This document shows, piece by piece, positions 5,808 through 7,944 of a stretch of DNA of 7,944 bases. The stretch spans positions 1-7,944 of the forward strand of contig JAPOXI010000113.1 of assembly GCA_026707185.1 (NCBI GenBank), read 5' to 3'. Position numbers and translations under genes: made by a program. Source of the stretch: Chloroflexota bacterium. Its GTDB lineage: Bacteria; Chloroflexota; UBA11872. Under the pieces are notes generated by a model. The model saw nothing but the letters and a program-made list of their open reading frames with translations, made no database searches and had not been told where the DNA came from. How positions within the stretch are numbered: position 1 is the stretch's first letter; each line of letters opens with the position of its first letter.

Positions 5808-7592
5808 CTAGCCCGGCGTCTGGTAGTCGAGATTCCAGTCGCCGAGTGACCGCATTTCGTGGCGGGGCGACGCGAGTTCAGGCTCGCCGGCGGCTCGCCA
5901 GGCTTCAATTTCGTCCCTGTGTCCGAGCCGGCGCAGGGCGCTCCACATGTCGGCGTAGTTCGCGCGCCCGGAGCCGCCGGCGCAGTCCCAGAAGAACAGG
6001 TGCTGGACGCCGGCTCGATAGAGTCCGGAGGCGCGTCGTCGTAGATGTTCGGGTGAAACCTGGCGGGGCATCATGTTCGGCGCAACGATCGTGTTGCTGC
6101 CGCGCGCGATGTTCAGGAAGAAATCAATCGCCTGCGGGTTGGTCCAGGCGTCGACACTGCTATTGAAATTCGGCGCCGAGGTGTATGGAATCAGAGTATC
6201 GACCAGGCCCTCGTCCACCCACGCCCTGGGATCGACCCCGAATTTCAGGTTCTCGGCTTCGCTGCTCGCGACCACGGCCGAAATCTCAAGACGACGGCTG
6301 CGACCCTGGCGTTGCGTCTCCTCATCCATCGCGATTCGCAATTCGCGGTGAAACTGCGTGAGCACGCCTGCTCGGTAGTGAAGCCAGGCCGGATCGAGCG
6401 AGTCGAGCGTTCGTGGATCGACGCCGTGCGTGGTACGAAAGCCCTCAATCAGTTGCGGCTCGTATTCCACCAGCGGAAGTCGCCGGTTATAAAGCATGCA
6501 GACTCCGTCCACCGGATATTGGGCGACCTCGCGCAGGAGCGAAACGACGTAGGCCCGGACCTCGGGATAGGTGTAGGCAAAGCGGGGCGTGCGGCGACCC
6601 TCGCGGTCGACACCGCGCCACTCCGGGCGCCGGTTGTAGACGGCGTCGCCATGGTTGAAGTGGTCCAGCGGCGGCGGGTAGTGGAAGCCGGCGACGCGAT
6701 AGCTGGCGTGAATCTCAATGCCCACGTCTCGTGCGTGGTCGGCAGCCACGCGCAGCGGGTCTATGCCGCGATCGCGCAGGAGCCGCCAACTTTCCGCGTT
6801 GAAGCGGTCGGCCTGCCGCCCGAAGTCTTCCAGCCCGTCGTACGCCGGGATGCGGCCGATTTGGGTGAAGTAGTTCATAAGGTCGCCGGACCCGCACTCC
6901 CAATAGAGGCGCGAGAAGTCGGTGTGTCGGTATGGCTCGACCTCCCGCTGGATTTCCCCTGCGCTGGTGAGCCGCCAGGCGGAGTGCGGTCCGTGGGCGT
7001 CCTGGTGGGCAAAGAGGCGTCGGGACTCGTTGCCAGCGCGCTCGCTCGTCACCGCCCGCACCTCGGCCGACGTGACTGGCACCAACTTGACATAAGCAAT
7101 ACGTGCGGGTTGTCCGACGAACGTGCCCGGACCGTCGCCAGGCGATGAGCGCGCGGTCGGCTGCGCGATGACCAGGTCTCGGCCGGTGAGGTCGGCTACG
7201 TCCCAGAACATTTCGTGAAGCCACTCGGAGTGGCTGGCAAAGGGAACGCGCGGGTGGGACAGGACAGTAGACGGCCCAGGCCCGGTGAGCTTGAGTTGGA
7301 GCTCGAGCTGCCGGCCCTCGGGCTCGGACCAAAACGGGTAGACCCCAATCGAGACCGCGTGCCAGCCCGTGGCGTTCAGGCGAAAGGTAACGTCCGGTGC
7401 GGCGGTTTCGGGGCCGGCCAGCAGCATCACGCCACTGAACGCGTCTGTCGAATACGGCAGTGTGCGCCAGGTGTGTCTGCGCGGTGCCGGGGACAGCGCA
7501 CCAGCCGGGGTGCAGCGGTCAAGGTCGGTCAGGTAGATCGGGGGCTGGCTGAAGCCGCGGTCGGCGAAGAAGTCGGCCGCCGGTCGGGTCAT
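5808..7592 (-). CDS. Putative family-10-like (GHL10-type) TIM-barrel glycoside hydrolase
   Basis: From ATG at 7592 this is a 594-residue protein with no signal peptide. Residues 1 to about 215 look beta-rich and unassigned. From about 220 the pattern of a glycosyl-hydrolase-like TIM barrel appears: a long helix ending DVGIEIHASYRVAGFHYP (289-306), a PEW segment followed by PEVRAYVVSLLREVAQYPVDG (343-363), WVDEGLVDTLIPYTSA (458-473) and GVQHLFFWDCAG (528-539). These match the layout of GHL10/DUF187-type proteins, which act or are thought to act on polysaccharides. The strand-end position usually holding an acidic residue reads MLYNRR here, so catalysis by the usual scheme is uncertain. An upstream ATG at 7652 would add 20 residues but overlap the preceding gene by 41 bp; the 7592 start leaves a natural 19-bp gap, although neither has a clear ribosome binding site. 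Cytoplasmic location suggests action on imported oligosaccharides, if it is an active enzyme. Confidence 0.62.
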   Translation of the reverse strand: MTRPAADFFADRGFSQPPIYLTDLDRCTPAGALSPAPRRHTWRTLPYSTDAFSGVMLLAGPETAAPDVTFRLNATGWHAVSIGVYPFWSEPEGRQLELQLKLTGPGPSTVLSHPRVPFASHSEWLHEMFWDVADLTGRDLVIAQPTARSSPGDGPGTFVGQPARIAYVKLVPVTSAEVRAVTSERAGNESRRLFAHQDAHGPHSAWRLTSAGEIQREVEPYRHTDFSRLYWECGSGDLMNYFTQIGRIPAYDGLEDFGRQADRFNAESWRLLRDRGIDPLRVAADHARDVGIEIHASYRVAGFHYPPPLDHFNHGDAVYNRRPEWRGVDREGRRTPRFAYTYPEVRAYVVSLLREVAQYPVDGVCMLYNRRLPLVEYEPQLIEGFRTTHGVDPRTLDSLDPAWLHYRAGVLTQFHRELRIAMDEETQRQGRSRRLEISAVVASSEAENLKFGVDPRAWVDEGLVDTLIPYTSAPNFNSSVDAWTNPQAIDFFLNIARGSNTIVAPNMMPRQVSPEHLRRRASGLYRAGVQHLFFWDCAGGSGRANYADMWSALRRLGHRDEIEAWRAAGEPELASPRHEMRSLGDWNLDYQTPG

Positions 7593-7611
7593 CAGAGATT
7601 GGCGTCGAAAG

Positions 7612-7944
7612 TCATGGCCAGATGCCAACTCGACGTAGCACGCCGCGTACATCGTCCATTTCGGCTTCGGTCGCGTTCGGCGCCGGCGAGCGGCGCCAGC
7701 GGGGAGCTATGCCGTAGGCCTCGATCATGGCCTGGGCGAAGCCGTTGTATCCAGCGGGGAAGCGGTGGGCCGCCGCTCGCACCGGCGTTTCGATGCGCAT
7801 GATGACTTCCCAGGCTTTGTCGGTATCGCCCCGTTGCAGCGCTCGCCAATACCGCATGGCGGGCTCCGGATAGCAGCGTACGAAGGGCTCCAGCCAGGCG
7901 CGGCAGCCATGCGGCCAGAGCAGGAGGTGGCGCTTCATGCCGCC
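7612..7944 (-). CDS. DapA-family (dihydrodipicolinate synthase-like) aldolase/lyase, C-terminal part
   Basis: The frame is open at the right window edge and ends at TGA (7612-7614), giving 110 residues. The helical C-terminal pattern of the DapA/NanA/KDG-aldolase superfamily is clear: a YPEPAMRYWRALQRGD segment, then a helix with KAWEVI, then FAQAMIEAYGI, and a closing segment EAEMDDVRGVLRRVGI. In family members this region packs around the barrel after the Schiff-base lysine, which lies outside the window. An ATG at 7938 is internal and the coding continues upstream of it, so this is a truncated view and not a small gene. It directly precedes the hydrolase-like gene and is probably in one transcript with it. 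The family covers lysine biosynthesis, sialic acid and keto-deoxy-sugar-acid cleavage; catabolic neighbours favour the latter types. Confidence 0.75.
   Translation of the reverse strand, partial: GGMKRHLLLWPHGCRAWLEPFVRCYPEPAMRYWRALQRGDTDKAWEVIMRIETPVRAAAHRFPAGYNGFAQAMIEAYGIAPRWRRSPAPNATEAEMDDVRGVLRRVGIWP

Noticed and set aside
6312..7148. Long open frame (278 codons) on the plus strand inside the GHL10-like gene
   Set aside because: It is antisense to a gene with recognisable protein motifs, shows no family pattern, and such frames are common opposite GC-rich genes.
7593..7652. Upstream ATG extending the GHL10-like protein by 20 residues
   Set aside because: It would overlap the DapA-family gene by 41 bp, the extra residues look like an out-of-frame reading of that gene, and no ribosome binding site precedes it.

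Overview
The window is GC-rich, densely coding bacterial DNA. The best clue to its source is the partial gene at the left edge. It encodes a Tat-type lipoprotein signal followed by a long run of Val/Glu/Lys/Pro repeats, a layout seen mostly in ABC-transporter solute-binding proteins of Chloroflexota (including SAR202-like and Dehalococcoidia-related environmental lineages). GTG and TTG starts and short intergenic gaps fit that reading. The phylum call is an inference. No rRNA, tRNA, insertion sequence, phage gene or CRISPR array was seen.

Layout, left to right: (1) On the minus strand, read from about 3350 down to 1, there is a likely operon: a Gfo/Idh/MocA-family oxidoreductase, a carbon-nitrogen hydrolase (nitrilase family), a DppC/OppC-type ABC permease, and the start of a solute-binding lipoprotein cut by the window edge. 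A 7-bp-arm hairpin lies just upstream of the ribosome binding site of the binding protein. (2) A 124-bp divergent intergenic region (3353-3476) holds two inverted repeats and is the only obvious place for shared control. (3) On the plus strand, a class III PLP aminotransferase (HemL-like) is followed 30 bp later by a D-2-hydroxyacid dehydrogenase with a complete Arg/Glu/His catalytic set. (4) On the minus strand, converging on that pair, a DapA-family aldolase/lyase (C-terminal part only) is followed by a large protein that looks like a family-10-like (GHL10-type) TIM-barrel glycoside hydrolase.

Taken together this looks like an uptake-and-catabolism cluster: an Opp/Dpp-type importer, a sugar- or polyol-type dehydrogenase, an amide hydrolase, an aminotransferase, a 2-hydroxyacid dehydrogenase, a Schiff-base aldolase/lyase and a possible glycan-acting hydrolase. 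The families are firm, but the substrate cannot be read from the sequence. An amino- or amide-bearing sugar or uronate derivative is one hypothesis that would use all these activities. All large genes are accounted for and no gene-free stretch exceeds about 125 bp.
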